Of a stretch of DNA of 64,000 bases, positions 46,866 through 58,588 are shown one piece after another. Source of the DNA: Shewanella psychrotolerans (GTDB lineage Bacteria > Pseudomonadota > Gammaproteobacteria > Enterobacterales > Shewanellaceae); the NCBI RefSeq assembly GCF_019457595.1, contig NZ_CP080419.1:3100001-3164000 (forward strand). Direction: 5' to 3'. The notes below the pieces were generated by a model, which saw nothing but the letters and a program-made list of their open reading frames with translations, was not told the origin of the DNA and searched no databases. Numbering within the stretch: the stretch's first letter is position 1; every line of letters begins with the position of its first letter. Made by a program: the position numbers and the translations under genes.

Positions 46866-48968
46866 TTACTCGCTAGCAACTTCTTCTTTAGGCTGAGCTT
46901 CTTTCATCGAAAGACGTACACGACCTTGGCGATCAACTTCCATCACCTTAACTTTAACTTCTTGACCCACTTCTAGGTAGTCAGAAACATTTGCTACACG
47001 CTCTTCAGCGATTTGTGAAATGTGTACTAGACCATCTTTACCCGGAAGAATGGTAACGAATGCACCGAAGTCAACGATGCGAACCACTTTACCGTTGTAT
47101 ACAGTACCCACTTCGACTTCAGCGGTGATCTCTTGAATACGACGAATCGCTTCTTGAGTCGCTTCACCATTTGAAGAAGCAATTTTCACTGTACCATCGT
47201 CATCAAGTTCGATAGTCGTACCAGTCTCTTCAGTCAATGCACGAATCGTTGCGCCGCCTTTACCAATCACATCACGGATCTTTTCAGGATTGATCTTGAT
47301 GGTGGTAATACGAGGAGCGTGATCTGAGATCTCTTCACGGTGACCTGAAATCGCTTGGTCCATTACATTTAGGATATGAACACGAGCGCCATAGGCTTGC
47401 TGAAGTGCAATCTGCATGATCTCTTGAGTGATACCTTCGATCTTGATATCCATCTGCAGTGCAGTAATACCGTCACGAGTACCAGCAACTTTAAAGTCCA
47501 TGTCACCTAAGTGATCTTCATCGCCTAGAATGTCAGAAAGTACGACGAAATCGTCACCTTCTTTAACTAGACCCATAGCAATACCAGCCACAGAAGTCTT
47601 GATTGGTACACCGGCATCCATAAGGGCTAGTGAAGTACCACAAACTGAAGCCATCGAGCTTGAACCATTTGATTCTGTGATTTCAGATACAACACGAACG
47701 CTGTATGGGAACTCTTCAGCCGTTGGCATAACAGCTTTAATGCCACGCCAAGCTAGCTTACCGTGACCAATTTCACGACGCTTTGGCGAACCAACCATAC
47801 CGGTTTCACCAACAGAGTATGGAGGGAAATTATAGTGAAGCATAAAGCGATTAGTGTATTCGCCCATGATGCTATCAATCTTTTGTGCATCACGCTCAGT
47901 ACCAAGGGTACAAGTGACTAACGCCTGAGTTTCACCGCGTGTAAACAGCGCGCTACCGTGAGTACGTGGCAATACACCCGCCATGACGTTTAGCGCACGG
48001 ATCATATCTGGTTCGCGGCCATCGATACGTGGGTTACCCGCAATGATACGACCACGAACAACTTTCTTCTCTAAGCTACCAAGTAACTTGTCAACTTCAC
48101 GCAGATCGACATCTGGATTTTCTTCAACCAACTTAGCCGTCACGTCTTCCTTAATAGCAATAACTGCATCACGGCGTTCATGTTTTGCCGTAATTTGATA
48201 TGCATTAGTTAAACTAACTTCAGCCAAATCTTTAATTTTAGCAACTAAGTCTTCATCTACGATAGCTGGTTTCCAATCCCATACTGGCTTGTTAACTTCG
48301 GCACGTAGCTCTTTAATTGCTTCAACAACAACCAGTTGTTGCTGGTGACCATAAACTACGGCACCCAACATAACTTCTTCAGGAAGCGCATTCGCTTCAG
48401 ACTCAACCATAAGTACTGCGTTTTCAGTACCTGCTACTGACAATTCAAGTTCGCTGTCAACTAACTGAGAAACGGTTGGGTTTAGGATGTATTCGCCATT
48501 CACATAGCCGACGCATGCCGAACCGAGTGGACCATTAAATGGAATACCTGAAATAGATAGCGCAGCTGAAGTACCTATCATAGAGATAACTTCTGGGCTA
48601 ATTTCAGGATCAACAGAAACAACAGTAATAATAACCTGAACTTCGTTTTTGAAACCATTTGGAAATAGTGGACGAATTGGACGGTCAATCAGACGTGCAG
48701 TTAATGTTTCACCTTCTGATGGGCGGCCTTCGCGCTTGAAGAATCCACCAGGGATTTTACCAGCAGCATATGTTTTTTCTTGGTAATTAACGGTTAATGG
48801 AAAAAAGTCACGACCTGGCTCTTCAGCTTTCTTTCCGACAACAGTAACTAAAACTGTTGTATCACCCATACTTGCTAAAACAGCAGCGTCAGCTTGACGT
48901 GCAATAACCCCAGTCTCTAGCGTGACTGTATGTTGACCATATTCAAAACTTTTTACGATTGGATTCAC
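46866..48968 (-). CDS. pnp: Polynucleotide phosphorylase
   Basis: 700 residues. The start is placed at GTG 48968: AAGGA lies nine bases upstream, and the product [20 protein letters not shown] matches the E. coli N-terminus; an ATG at 48977 sits right on that AAGGA and cannot use it. Two RNase PH domains flank a helical domain, followed by a KH domain ([16 protein letters not shown]) and an S1 domain ([18 protein letters not shown]). A 3'-5' exoribonuclease of the degradosome. Unlike in E. coli it is not directly behind rpsO. Confidence 0.97.
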   Translation of the reverse strand: MNPIVKSFEYGQHTVTLETGVIARQADAAVLASMGDTTVLVTVVGKKAEEPGRDFFPLTVNYQEKTYAAGKIPGGFFKREGRPSEGETLTARLIDRPIRPLFPNGFKNEVQVIITVVSVDPEISPEVISMIGTSAALSISGIPFNGPLGSACVGYVNGEYILNPTVSQLVDSELELSVAGTENAVLMVESEANALPEEVMLGAVVYGHQQQLVVVEAIKELRAEVNKPVWDWKPAIVDEDLVAKIKDLAEVSLTNAYQITAKHERRDAVIAIKEDVTAKLVEENPDVDLREVDKLLGSLEKKVVRGRIIAGNPRIDGREPDMIRALNVMAGVLPRTHGSALFTRGETQALVTCTLGTERDAQKIDSIMGEYTNRFMLHYNFPPYSVGETGMVGSPKRREIGHGKLAWRGIKAVMPTAEEFPYSVRVVSEITESNGSSSMASVCGTSLALMDAGVPIKTSVAGIAMGLVKEGDDFVVLSDILGDEDHLGDMDFKVAGTRDGITALQMDIKIEGITQEIMQIALQQAYGARVHILNVMDQAISGHREEISDHAPRITTIKINPEKIRDVIGKGGATIRALTEETGTTIELDDDGTVKIASSNGEATQEAIRRIQEITAEVEVGTVYNGKVVRIVDFGAFVTILPGKDGLVHISQIAEERVANVSDYLEVGQEVKVKVMEVDRQGRVRLSMKEAQPKEEVASE

Positions 48969-49172
48969 GTGAACCATTCCTTAATTTAATAACCTTATTT
49001 TCGCGGGTAAGTATACTTCAAGTCTAATCAATAGATAAAGAGTACATGTAGATGACAAAGCTTAATCTTTTCTCTAAAGTAGGTATATAAGGCAACTTTC
49101 GTCAACAATCGCTGCTTTTTCTATGGTAATAGAATGTGAAAGGTCACCAATCAGATTCAAAGGAGTGGCAAA

Positions 49173-51209
49173 ATGAGCGTTAGATTCAAATCATTGACAT
49201 GGAAACAAACGACGTTAGTCGTGTTTTCAGCGCTTTTTTTTGCTATTGCCATTTTTATCGTCGAAATTGCCTTAGTCGGTATCTCAGCACGCCAACAACT
49301 TACCGAATCTCAAATAGAACTATTAGATTCGATCGAACAACCAGCAGCAAATGCAGTTTGGGCGCTTGATGATAACTTAGCAACTCAAACCTTAGAAGGG
49401 GTTTTAAAGGTCGAGCATGTTGGTGAGGCATTAATTGAACTCGACGATGGCAGCATGTTCGTGTCAATGAATAACCCCGCTACCGATAACGCATTCGTAC
49501 GAAAGCTAAGTCAAAAACTCTTCGGCGATCTGAAACAAATTTCTCGCACGTTATACCGGCCATCATTTTTCGAAGGAACCGATAAACAACAGGTTATCGG
49601 TACATTAACCATATCTTACAACACTCAAGAACTCACCAACTCACTATTTTATCGACTTAGTTTTAGTTTTCTAGCAACCCTAGCACGAGCCCTGTTGGTC
49701 ACGTTAGTCTTATCGGTGTTATTCCACCGTTTTTTGACCAAACCTATTGCAGAGATCAGTGAAGCCATTGATAAAATTGATCCGGAACTTCCAGATGATA
49801 ATCTACTGCCAATGTCTCCAGCACATCAAGATGACGAGCTGGGCTTGGTGACATCAAAATTTAATCAAATCTTAATCCAATTTGGTCAAACCCAAACCAA
49901 ATTACGCCGCATGGCAACCCGAGACCCATTAACGGGATTGCCTAATAGAACACTACTATTGGAAACCATAGCAGTATCAATCCAAAGAGCGCGCGTACAT
50001 AAGCACCAATTCACTATGTTATTTATTGACTTAGATCGGTTTAAAAACGTTAACGATTCACTGGGTCATGCGCTAGGCGATCAATTCTTGGCGAGGATTG
50101 CACGAATCCTAGAACGCGTAGTGGGTGACCGAGGAACCGTTGCTCGTCTCGGTGGTGATGAGTTTGTCATTTTAGCCGACGAGGCTCGCACTCCTGACCA
50201 AGCCGCCGATTTTGTTGACAAATTATTGATGCAACTGAACGTTCCGCTACAGTTAAATGAACATGCTATTCATCCCGCAGCATCAGTGGGTATCTCTATC
50301 TACCCTGACGACGGATTAACCGCGGAAGATCTTATACGCCATGCTGACATCGCAATGTATAGCGCAAAAGCATCTGGTTCAAATCAATGGGCATTTTTCA
50401 AACAGCAGATGACCGAACGTGCAGCGGTGCGATTACGTACCGAAGCATCGTTGCATGATGCGCTAAAAAATAACGAGTTTCTTCTGCACTTTCAGCCTAA
50501 ATTCAACATTAAGACTGGTGAAGTAATCGCTTGTGAAGCCCTTATTCGCTGGAAAAAAGATGGCCGTCTAATTAGTCCAATGTCATTTATCCCTGTCGCC
50601 GAAGAAACAGGGATTATTGTTCCACTCGGTCGCTGGGTGATAGAAGAAGCCTGTAAGACACTTAAACACTGGAAGAAACGCTACAACTATACGGTTCCGA
50701 TAGCGGTTAATGTGGCCTCACAGCAGTTTGCCGATCCAAGTCTAGTGCCTGATATCAAACAGTTGTCACTTAAATATCAAATTGAACCTCAATTACTCGA
50801 AGTCGAGATCACTGAAACTTCGTTAATGAATGATATCGAGCTAGCAATCAGCAAGCTGGAACAATTAAAATCAGCAGGATTTGGCATTGCTGTAGATGAT
50901 TTTGGAACGGGGTATTCATCACTTTCATACCTAAGACATCTGCCAATAACAACCATGAAAATTGACCGCTGCTTTGTAACCGATCTCCCACACGAAAGTG
51001 CGATCGCTTCAACAATCTTAATGTTAGGCAAACAGCTAAACTTGCATATTGTTGCAGAAGGCATAGAAAATGAGCAGCAGTTAGATTGGTTAAAAGAGAT
51101 GGATTGTCAGATAGGACAAGGTTTCTATTTCAGTCAGCCGTTGCCACTGGATGAATTTGAAAGTAAATATATTATTCCCAAAACGGCAACGATCAGTCAG
51201 CTACAATAA
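49173..51209 (+). CDS. Membrane HAMP-GGDEF-EAL protein between pnp and rpsO
   Basis: 678 residues, with AAAGGAG upstream. Two membrane helices (about 15-35 and 165-190) enclose a periplasmic sensor of ~130 residues; a HAMP region (FLTKPIAEISEAID) follows. The GGDEF domain has intact ARLGGDEF and, before it, no clear RxxD I-site. The EAL domain has CEALIRW, VEITETS, AVDDFGTGYSS, MKIDR and AEGIE, so both cyclase and phosphodiesterase activities are possible. It is transcribed opposite to the flanking rpsO and pnp genes. S. oneidensis has, as I recall, a similar gene here. Confidence 0.88.
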   Translation: MSVRFKSLTWKQTTLVVFSALFFAIAIFIVEIALVGISARQQLTESQIELLDSIEQPAANAVWALDDNLATQTLEGVLKVEHVGEALIELDDGSMFVSMNNPATDNAFVRKLSQKLFGDLKQISRTLYRPSFFEGTDKQQVIGTLTISYNTQELTNSLFYRLSFSFLATLARALLVTLVLSVLFHRFLTKPIAEISEAIDKIDPELPDDNLLPMSPAHQDDELGLVTSKFNQILIQFGQTQTKLRRMATRDPLTGLPNRTLLLETIAVSIQRARVHKHQFTMLFIDLDRFKNVNDSLGHALGDQFLARIARILERVVGDRGTVARLGGDEFVILADEARTPDQAADFVDKLLMQLNVPLQLNEHAIHPAASVGISIYPDDGLTAEDLIRHADIAMYSAKASGSNQWAFFKQQMTERAAVRLRTEASLHDALKNNEFLLHFQPKFNIKTGEVIACEALIRWKKDGRLISPMSFIPVAEETGIIVPLGRWVIEEACKTLKHWKKRYNYTVPIAVNVASQQFADPSLVPDIKQLSLKYQIEPQLLEVEITETSLMNDIELAISKLEQLKSAGFGIAVDDFGTGYSSLSYLRHLPITTMKIDRCFVTDLPHESAIASTILMLGKQLNLHIVAEGIENEQQLDWLKEMDCQIGQGFYFSQPLPLDEFESKYIIPKTATISQLQ

Positions 51210-51540
51210 TTCGTTAGCGATAAATAGTACCCATCAATATAAGAAAGTGATCGACTGAGCGTGTTTTTTGGCGACTCATTCAAGGCGAATGGATAATGGG
51301 TAATGGGTAATCGAATAGTTGTTCCCTTGTGATGCCACTCAACACAGAATCAGGAAGGTAAAAACATGCCTAACAGGCGAATTGGCCTTTTTCGACTTAG
51401 CCTTTTCGACTTGGCCTGCCACTAACAATAAAAAAGCGAGAGAATAGTCTTTTGGAATTCTCTCAGTGATTGACTTCATCACTCTCTCCAAATTTAAGTT
51501 GAAAAGCGTCAACCGTCTTCAAGATGTATCAATAACCCAT
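51210..51540. other. Spacer between the GGDEF-EAL gene and rpsO, with short tandem repeats
   Basis: Contains three units of a GGTAATG-type heptamer around 51290-51312 and two near-identical CTTTTTCGACTT units around 51390-51415. No gene or strong hairpin was found before the rpsO terminator. Confidence 0.5.
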
Positions 51541-51570
51541 AAAAAAAGGAGGCTAAGCCTCCTTTTTTTA
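51541..51570. terminator. rpsO terminator
   Basis: AGGAGGC-TAA-GCCTCCT flanked by A7 and T7; works in both directions. Confidence 0.9.
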
Positions 51571-51591
51571 CTACTGTACACTAATGCAATA

Positions 51592-51861
51592 TTAGCGACG
51601 TAGACCTAGCTTTTTGATCAGCTCTTGGTAGCGAACGTTTTCAGTACGCTTTAGGTAAGCAAGAAGCTTACGACGAGAGTTAACCATACGAAGCAAACCA
51701 CGACGTGAGTGATGATCATGGATGTGCTCTTTAAAGTGACCTTGCAGATGGTTGATCTGTGCGGTTAAAAGAGCGACTTGAACCTCAGTAGAACCAGTGT
51801 CATTCTCACAACGACCGAAATCAGCCAAGATTTGTGCTTTTACTTCTGAACTTAGTGACAT
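51592..51861 (-). CDS. rpsO: 30S ribosomal protein S15
   Basis: 89 residues from the ATG at 51861 (GGAG upstream), beginning [12 protein letters not shown] and ending LIKKLGLRR. Strongly like E. coli S15 ([31 protein letters not shown]). Followed directly by a terminator, so pnp is not read from this transcript. Confidence 0.98.
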   Translation of the reverse strand: MSLSSEVKAQILADFGRCENDTGSTEVQVALLTAQINHLQGHFKEHIHDHHSRRGLLRMVNSRRKLLAYLKRTENVRYQELIKKLGLRR

Positions 51862-51956
51862 GTTTTTCTCCAAAATAATATAAATGCTTCAGCCGATCAC
51901 TAACTCAGCCGAAGAGAGCGCGATATAGTACCTATTTTATAACCTGCTTGCAAGGC

Positions 51957-52904
51957 TTATACTTGTTCATCACGTAATACAATTAAACGCTTTGGCGCCA
52001 ATAAGCCATCGTCATTCATTGAACCTACGCCAACAAATTTTCGTTCGTCACCAATGGTTATTCGAACCAACTCATCGACGGGTAAATTAGCCACTTGAAC
52101 TGGATTACCATTCAGTAAATAGTGAGCAATATCATCAGAGACATTGATCTCTTTAAAGCCACTCACCGCGGTGTCCATAGGTAGAAGTAAAGGATCGAGC
52201 AATTCCTTCGGTGGACGCTCTTCTGACTGAGCCTGTTGTAATAAGGTCTCTAGCTGTTCTAGCGAAACCATCTTATCGTAGGGATAGCCAGCAACACCTG
52301 TGCGGCGCAACATAATCACGTGAGCGCCACAACCAAGCATTTCACCAAGATCATCTGTGATGGTGCGGATATAAGTGCCCTTAGAACAGTGAATGTCTAA
52401 GGTTAACTCATCACCTTCGAGCTTAATAAAATTCAACTCATACACAGTGATAGGACGCGCCTCTCTTGGCACCTCTATCCCTTCACGAGCGTATTTATAT
52501 AGCGGTTGACCTTGGTACTTAAGCGCTGAATACATTGAGGGAACCTGCATAGTATCTCCTCTAAAGTACTCTAAGGCTTCGTCCAGCTGAGCTTGGCTAA
52601 ACTCTACTGGGCGAATTTGTACGACTTCGCCATCGGAGTCACTGGTATCCGTACGCACACCAAGTTTAGCGGTAACTAAATAACGTTTATCGGCATCAAG
52701 TAGATGCTGAGAAAACTTAGTTGCTTCGCCAAGACACACAGGTAACATTCCTGTTGCTAATGGGTCCAGTGCGCCAGTATGGCCCGCTTTAGCGGCATTA
52801 TAGATACGCTTAACACGCTGTAGAGCAAAGTTCGAGCTCATTCCTGTGTCTTTGTCGAGCAGCACGATACCATCGACAAAACGACCCTTAGGTTTGCGCG
52901 CCAT
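51957..52904 (-). CDS. truB: tRNA pseudouridine-55 synthase TruB
   Basis: 315 residues. Motif [16 protein letters not shown] carries the catalytic Asp (about residue 48); the GTYIRT segment and C-terminal PUA-like domain follow. Its ATG overlaps the rbfA stop (TAATG), indicating coupling. Confidence 0.97.
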   Translation of the reverse strand: MARKPKGRFVDGIVLLDKDTGMSSNFALQRVKRIYNAAKAGHTGALDPLATGMLPVCLGEATKFSQHLLDADKRYLVTAKLGVRTDTSDSDGEVVQIRPVEFSQAQLDEALEYFRGDTMQVPSMYSALKYQGQPLYKYAREGIEVPREARPITVYELNFIKLEGDELTLDIHCSKGTYIRTITDDLGEMLGCGAHVIMLRRTGVAGYPYDKMVSLEQLETLLQQAQSEERPPKELLDPLLLPMDTAVSGFKEINVSDDIAHYLLNGNPVQVANLPVDELVRITIGDERKFVGVGSMNDDGLLAPKRLIVLRDEQV

Positions 52905-53320
52905 TACTTTTCACCTTGCTCTTCGTCTTGTTCAGTATCACTACCGTGTTCACGCGCCTTCGCCTGATCAGAACTAATGACTTGACTGACCAAGTTAGAC
53001 ATACGCATACCTTCTACAAGTGATGCGTCATAAATAAAACGAATCTCTGGCATAACACGCAGTTTCATGCGACCAGCTACTAACGAACGCACATAACCTG
53101 CCGCGGTCTCTAGTGCGGCGAGCTTTTCCTCGACCACAGCTTTGTCTTCTTCAAAGAAGGTCACATACACCTTGGCATAACTGAGATCTCGAGACACATC
53201 GACGTCGTTAACGGTAACCATACCGATACGAGGGTCTTTAATATCACGTTGTAACACTTGAGCAAGTTCTTGTTGAAGTTGCTGAGCAATACGACGAGTA
53301 CGACTAAATTCTTTTGCCAT
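52904..53320 (-). CDS. rbfA: Ribosome-binding factor A
   Basis: 138 residues from the ATG at 53320, giving the family start [16 protein letters not shown]; a GTG four codons upstream is less likely. The core [13 protein letters not shown] and [15 protein letters not shown] match RbfA (KH-like fold), a 30S maturation and cold-shock factor. The acidic tail is typical. Translationally coupled with truB. Confidence 0.96.
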   Translation of the reverse strand: MAKEFSRTRRIAQQLQQELAQVLQRDIKDPRIGMVTVNDVDVSRDLSYAKVYVTFFEEDKAVVEEKLAALETAAGYVRSLVAGRMKLRVMPEIRFIYDASLVEGMRMSNLVSQVISSDQAKAREHGSDTEQDEEQGEK

Positions 53321-53340
53321 AATTATTGCCACTCTTAACT

Positions 53341-53362
53341 AAAAAAGGCGGCTTACGCCGCC
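53341..53362 (-). terminator. Terminator-like hairpin between infB and rbfA
   Basis: GGCGGC-GTAA-GCCGCC followed by TTTTTT on the minus strand, starting about nine bases after the infB stop. Confidence 0.7.
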
Positions 53363-53370
53363 CTTTACGA

Positions 53371-56031
53371 TTATAAGGTTCGAGCGATTTCGACCGTTTC
53401 GAAGACCTCTATCTGATCGCCAACTCTGACGTCATTATAGTTCTTCACGCCGATACCACACTCCATACCGTTACGAACTTCGTTAACGTCATCTTTGAAA
53501 CGACGTAACGACTCAAGTTCACCTTCGTAAATAACCACGTTATCACGAAGAACACGGATTGGAGCGCTACGCTTGATGGTACCTTCAGTAACCATACAAC
53601 CAGCAATAGCACCAATCTTAGGCGACTTAAACACATCGCGAACTTCAGCAAGACCAATGATCTCTTGTCTAAATTCTGGTGCAAGCATACCGCCCATCGC
53701 AGCGCGAACTTCATCGATAAGATGATAGATAACGCTATAGTAACGAAGGTCGACACTTTCGCTATCGATAGTCTTACGCGCTTGCGCATCGGCACGAACG
53801 TTAAAACCAACCATAATCGCGTTAGATGCTGCAGCAAGTGAAGCATCAGTCTCGGTCAATCCACCTACACCGCTAGCGATGATGTTAACTTTAACTTCAT
53901 CGGTAGACAGTTTGTTAAGTGAATCAGAGATAGCTTCAAGCGAACCTTGAACATCAGCTTTAAGCACGATGTTAAGCTCCTGAACTTCGCCTTCAGTCAT
54001 GTTAGCAAACATGTTTTCAAGCTTAGACTTCTGCTGACGCGCAAGTTTCACGTCACGGAACTTACCTTGACGATAAAGTGCAACTTCACGCGCTTTACGC
54101 TCATCACGTACAACGGTTGCTTCATCACCGGCTGATGGCACACCTGAAAGACCTAAGATCTCTACAGGAATAGATGGACCAGCTTCAGTGATCGACTTAC
54201 CATTTTCATCTTTCATCGCACGGACTTTACCGTACTCAAGACCACAAAGAACGATATCACCTTGCTTAAGTGTACCTTCTTGCACCAATACTGTAGCGAC
54301 GGGTCCACGGCCTTTATCAAGCTTAGATTCGACAACTACACCTGCAGCCATACCTTCACGAACCGCTTTAAGCTCAAGAACTTCCGCTTCTAGCAAGATA
54401 CCTTCAAGCAGTTCGTCGATACCTTCACCAGACTTGGCTGAAACGTGGCAGAACATGTTGCTTCCACCCCAATCTTCAGACATAACACCGTGCTGTGACA
54501 GCTCAGACTTAACTCGATCTGGGTCAGCTTCTGGCTTATCCATCTTGTTAACAGCAACAATTAATGGCACTCCACCCGCTTTCGCGTGCTGAATAGCCTC
54601 AATTGTTTGTGGCATCACACCATCATCGGCCGCTACCACCAAGATAACGATATCGGTTGCCTTCGCACCACGAGCACGCATAGCGGTAAACGCCGCGTGA
54701 CCAGGAGTATCTAAGAAGGTGATCATGCCGTTTTCAGTTTCAACGTGGTACGCACCAATGTGCTGAGTAATACCACCGGCTTCGCCTGATGCAACTTTTG
54801 CGCGACGAATATAATCAAGTAACGATGTCTTACCGTGGTCAACGTGACCCATAATAGTCACAACTGGCGCGCGAGGCTCAACTTTAATGTTGCCATCACG
54901 ATCAGCAAGCACTTGATGTTCAAGCTCGTTTTCACGAGTTAGAACAACCTTGTGACCCATCTCTTCTGCCACCATCTGCGCAGTTTCTTGATCGAGTACT
55001 TGGTTAATCGTAACCATAGACCCCATCTTCATCATCTGCTTGATGATTTCAGTGGCTTTAACAGCCATCTTCTGCGCTAGCTCAGCAACAGTGACCGTTT
55101 CGCCAATGCTTACATCACGGCTAACAGCCGCTGCTGGCTTGTTGAAACCATGATCCATTGACTCTGGAGCATTGCGTTGGTTACGACTATTACGGTCACG
55201 ACCACCGCGGTTATCTCTGCCACCACGTTTCTTATTGACAACTTCTTTCTTACCCGCAGGTTTACGTGCACGACGACCACGCTTTTCAGCGTTCATATCA
55301 GCGGTATCTTCTGCAGCGCGCGCTTCAGTTGAAGTCGTAACGTGATGATCAGCGCTTTTCTCTGATTCTTTACGAATGCGCTCTTCTTCAGCCCAACGCT
55401 TCTCGTTTTCTTCAGCGAGTCGGCGCGCTTCTTCAGCGGCCGCTTTCGCTTCTTCATCAAGCTTTTGCTTAGCTGCCGCTTCTTTCGCTGCAAGTAAGCG
55501 AGCTTCTTCAAGCTTAGCCGCTTTCTCTTCAGCGGTTTCAGCGACAACAGGCTTAGCTTCTGCAGCTTTTTTAGCTTTCGCTTCTGCTTCGGCCTTTGCC
55601 TTAGCTTTGGCGGCGGCATCGGCTTCGGCTTTTGCCTTAGCTTCGGCTTCTGCTTTGGCCTTAGCTTCAGCTTCTGCAGCGGCTTTGGCTTCTGCTTCAA
55701 TCTTAGCCTTAGCTTCCGCCTCTGCGTCTGCAGCTGCGTCACGTTTTACGAAAGTACGCTTTTTGCGAACTTCGACCTTAACGTCTTTAGATTGACCACC
55801 GCTGCCTGCAACACTCAGTGTTGATACCGACTTACGCTGTAATGTCATCTTAGTTGGCGCAGCATCGCCGCCATGTTGTTTCTTTAAGAAATCAAGTAAC
55901 TGCTGCTTCTCTTGTTCAGAAACTGTGTCGCTTTTATTCTTTTTAATGCCTGCTTCAGAAAACTGCTCGACTAATCGATCTGCTGTTTTTCCGACTTCTG
56001 CGGCCAGTTTTTCTACTGTAGTATCTGCCAT
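53371..56031 (-). CDS. infB: Translation initiation factor IF-2
   Basis: 886 residues. N-terminal IF2_N helices (residues 1-55) are followed by an extended Ala/Lys/Glu-rich helix-forming stretch (about 99-228) and an Arg/Asn-rich linker. A second IF2_N ([15 protein letters not shown]) and the G domain come next: GHVDHGKTS (G1), DTPGHAAF (G3), NKMDKP (G4). Domains II-IV include the fMet-tRNA-binding C-terminus. IF-2 loads initiator tRNA on the 30S subunit; the initiator tRNA gene lies in the same region. Confidence 0.98.
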   Translation of the reverse strand: MADTTVEKLAAEVGKTADRLVEQFSEAGIKKNKSDTVSEQEKQQLLDFLKKQHGGDAAPTKMTLQRKSVSTLSVAGSGGQSKDVKVEVRKKRTFVKRDAAADAEAEAKAKIEAEAKAAAEAEAKAKAEAEAKAKAEADAAAKAKAKAEAEAKAKKAAEAKPVVAETAEEKAAKLEEARLLAAKEAAAKQKLDEEAKAAAEEARRLAEENEKRWAEEERIRKESEKSADHHVTTSTEARAAEDTADMNAEKRGRRARKPAGKKEVVNKKRGGRDNRGGRDRNSRNQRNAPESMDHGFNKPAAAVSRDVSIGETVTVAELAQKMAVKATEIIKQMMKMGSMVTINQVLDQETAQMVAEEMGHKVVLTRENELEHQVLADRDGNIKVEPRAPVVTIMGHVDHGKTSLLDYIRRAKVASGEAGGITQHIGAYHVETENGMITFLDTPGHAAFTAMRARGAKATDIVILVVAADDGVMPQTIEAIQHAKAGGVPLIVAVNKMDKPEADPDRVKSELSQHGVMSEDWGGSNMFCHVSAKSGEGIDELLEGILLEAEVLELKAVREGMAAGVVVESKLDKGRGPVATVLVQEGTLKQGDIVLCGLEYGKVRAMKDENGKSITEAGPSIPVEILGLSGVPSAGDEATVVRDERKAREVALYRQGKFRDVKLARQQKSKLENMFANMTEGEVQELNIVLKADVQGSLEAISDSLNKLSTDEVKVNIIASGVGGLTETDASLAAASNAIMVGFNVRADAQARKTIDSESVDLRYYSVIYHLIDEVRAAMGGMLAPEFRQEIIGLAEVRDVFKSPKIGAIAGCMVTEGTIKRSAPIRVLRDNVVIYEGELESLRRFKDDVNEVRNGMECGIGVKNYNDVRVGDQIEVFETVEIARTL

Positions 56032-56057
56032 CTGTTAAATCCCCTCTGTTGATCGAC

Positions 56058-57557
56058 TTATGCTTCTTCGCCAAACCAACAGATATTGCGGGCTGCCATG
56101 ATGAGCTCACCAGCCTTTTGTTCTGTTAATTCTTCAATCTCGATCAAATCATCAATGCCTTGTTCGGCTAAATCTTCAAGCGTAATTACGCCTTTACTTG
56201 CCAACACATACGCCAAATGACGCTCTAAACCTTCTAAGGCAAGTAAATCTTTGCTCGGCTCAGCACCATCGAGTGCTTCTTCGGACGCCAGAGCCCGTGT
56301 AGAGATAGCGGCTTTCGCGCGCTCTCTCAATGCTTCAACGACATCTTCGTCAAAACCTTCGATGTCTAATAGTTCAGATTCTGGAACATAAGCAATCTCT
56401 TCCAATGAAGTGAAACCTTCATCGGCAAGTACTTGAGCAAAATCTTCATCGACATCCAGTGAGGTAACAAACAAGTTAACCACTTTCGCACTTTCTGCTT
56501 GGTGTTTAGCTTGCATATCAGCCACTGTCATTACATTTAGCTCCCATCCCGATAACTGGGTTGCTAAACGAACATTCTGGCCATTACGGCCAATTGCTTG
56601 TGCAAGAGAGTCAGCTTCAACGGCAATATCCATTGAGTGATTATCTTCATCAACGATAATAGAGGCCACATCAGCTGGCGCCATTGCATTGATCACAAAT
56701 TGTGCAGGGTTATCATCCCAAAGCACGATATCAACACGCTCACCACCAAGCTCATTAGAAACGGCTTGCACACGAGCGCCTCGCATACCGACACATGCAC
56801 CGATAGGATCGATGCGACGGTCATTAGATTTAACCGCTATCTTAGCGCGAGAACCTGGATCACGAGCAGCGCCCATAATCTCAATCATCTCGTCAGCAAT
56901 TTCAGGTACTTCGACACGGAAAAGCTCAATAAGCATATCTGGCTTAGTACGAGTTAAAAATAGCTGAGCACCGCGAGCCTCTGGACGCACAGCATAAAGT
57001 AATGCACGAACACGGTCACCAGGACGGAAGCTTTCACGAGAGATCAGGTCTTCTTTAAATAACACTGCGTCAGCATTATTACCTAAATCAACCACGACAC
57101 TTTCACGGTTACTCTTCTTCACGACACCAGTGATTAACTCGCCTTCTTTCTCACGGAACTGATCGACGATTTGAGCACGTTCAGCTTCTCGTACTTTTTG
57201 TACGATAACTTGCTTAGCGGTTTGCGTGGTAATACGGTCGAAAACAACAGATTCGATCTCATCTTCGATATATTCACCGATTTGGATCTCTGGGTCTTCG
57301 TATTTAGCCGCTTCTAGCGTAATTTCACGAAATGGATTTTCTAACGCTTCTCCATGATCGTCAACGACCATCCAGCGACGGAAAGTTTCATATGCACCAG
57401 TCTTACGATCGATAGCAACACGAACTTCAATATCGCCTTCGTACTTTTTCTTGGTTGCTGTGGCTAACGCTATTTCTAGCGCTTCAAAAATCTTTTCACG
57501 CGGTACGGCCTTCTCATTTGAAACCGCCTCAGCGACTAGCAGAATCTCTTTGTTCAT
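56058..57557 (-). CDS. nusA: Transcription termination/antitermination factor NusA
   Basis: 499 residues. NusA N-domain ([28 protein letters not shown]), S1 domain ([18 protein letters not shown]), KH1 and KH2 ([28 protein letters not shown]) and two C-terminal acidic repeats that bind RNA polymerase alpha. Placed between rimP and infB as in E. coli. Confidence 0.98.
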   Translation of the reverse strand: MNKEILLVAEAVSNEKAVPREKIFEALEIALATATKKKYEGDIEVRVAIDRKTGAYETFRRWMVVDDHGEALENPFREITLEAAKYEDPEIQIGEYIEDEIESVVFDRITTQTAKQVIVQKVREAERAQIVDQFREKEGELITGVVKKSNRESVVVDLGNNADAVLFKEDLISRESFRPGDRVRALLYAVRPEARGAQLFLTRTKPDMLIELFRVEVPEIADEMIEIMGAARDPGSRAKIAVKSNDRRIDPIGACVGMRGARVQAVSNELGGERVDIVLWDDNPAQFVINAMAPADVASIIVDEDNHSMDIAVEADSLAQAIGRNGQNVRLATQLSGWELNVMTVADMQAKHQAESAKVVNLFVTSLDVDEDFAQVLADEGFTSLEEIAYVPESELLDIEGFDEDVVEALRERAKAAISTRALASEEALDGAEPSKDLLALEGLERHLAYVLASKGVITLEDLAEQGIDDLIEIEELTEQKAGELIMAARNICWFGEEA

Positions 57558-57584
57558 CCTCTTGCCTCGTTCACCTTGAATCCA

Positions 57585-58040
57585 TCAAAACTTAGCGATT
57601 AAGTTGCCTTTACGGATGTTATCCAAGGCAATAATCAGTTCGTTGCCATCAACGGTCAGAGTAAGCATTTGCCCCTCTACACCAGTGACGGTACCTTTTA
57701 AATTACGACTACCAGCGACAGGCATAGTCAATTGAACCTTTACAGTCTCGCCGATGTAAAGCGCGTATTGCGCCGCATTAAATAGCGGTCTGTCTACACC
57801 TGGCGAAGAAACTTCTAATGTATATTCGGTTGATATGGGATCTTCAACATCAAGCACCGCACTAACTTGACGGCTAACATCGGCGCAATCGTCAATAAAG
57901 ATGCCTTTTTCATTATCTATGTATACGCGCAAAACTGAATGCTTGCCTGCTTGAATGTATTCAATGCCCCAAAGACTGTGGCCTAATGCTTCAACTGGTG
58001 CGATAAGCATCTGTTCCAGTTTACTTTCCAAAGTTGCCAA
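57585..58040 (-). CDS. rimP: Ribosome maturation factor RimP
   Basis: 151 residues with a TTG start at 58040 preceded by GGGGGG; the product [20 protein letters not shown] fits Shewanella RimP. The frame stays open upstream through the fMet tRNA gene, which cannot be coding. [19 protein letters not shown] and [13 protein letters not shown] are the conserved stretches. It assists 30S assembly. Confidence 0.95.
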   Translation of the reverse strand: MATLESKLEQMLIAPVEALGHSLWGIEYIQAGKHSVLRVYIDNEKGIFIDDCADVSRQVSAVLDVEDPISTEYTLEVSSPGVDRPLFNAAQYALYIGETVKVQLTMPVAGSRNLKGTVTGVEGQMLTLTVDGNELIIALDNIRKGNLIAKF

Positions 58041-58058
58041 GGTTACCCCCCGAAAAAC

Positions 58059-58077
58059 AAAAAAGGGCCTAAAGCCC
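58059..58077 (-). terminator. Terminator-like hairpin before rimP
   Basis: GGGC-TTTAG-GCCC then TTTTTTG on the minus strand, just upstream of the rimP ribosome-binding site. Confidence 0.6.
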
Positions 58078-58121
58078 AATACGACATCGTCAAATGACGA
58101 TATTTCAAAAGTCCAGATAAC

Positions 58122-58143
58122 AAAAAACCCCGTAATCACGAGG
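58122..58143 (-). terminator. Terminator after the fMet tRNA
   Basis: CCTCGT-GATT-ACGGGG then TTTTTT on the minus strand, 53 bp after the tRNA 3' end. Confidence 0.75.
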
Positions 58144-58195
58144 TCATAGCATTCAGAACCTGTATCAGAAATGGACAAATCCATTACTGGGAAGC

Positions 58196-58272
<77 letters not shown>

Positions 58273-58378
58273 TCAACTGCTGCAATTATATTGATACTCT
58301 TCAATATTTGCAATAATAAAGCCTATTTAGTAAGAGACTTTATCACACTCAGACAAGCCAATGGCTCATCCTAAGATT

Positions 58379-58464
58379 TGGTGCGGATGGGGGGACTTGA
58401 ACCCCCACGAGCATAGCTCACCACCCCCTCAAGATGGCGTGTCTACCAATTCCACCACATCCGC
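58379..58464 (-). tRNA. tRNA-Leu (anticodon GAG)
   Basis: 86 nt with encoded CCA. Acceptor GCGGATG, the leucine-type D arm GTGGAATTGGTAGACAC, a long variable arm, GTTCAAGTC in the T arm. Anticodon GAG at 58428-58430. Corresponds to E. coli leuU, downstream of secG. Confidence 0.96.
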
Positions 58465-58588
58465 ATGTGTTGTTACTTTTTCGTTGTTTACACCTTAATC
58501 AGATAATTGAGGAATAATCTCAGTGTTTACAACAGGCTAAAACAATCATACTTTGTTTTAGCCCAACTTAATCAATGATTAAGCTATA

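Noticed and set aside
55376..55795. 139-codon plus-strand and 149-codon minus-strand alternative frames inside infB
   Set aside because: Low-complexity by-products of the Ala/Lys/Glu repeat coding region; the IF-2 frame explains the sequence.
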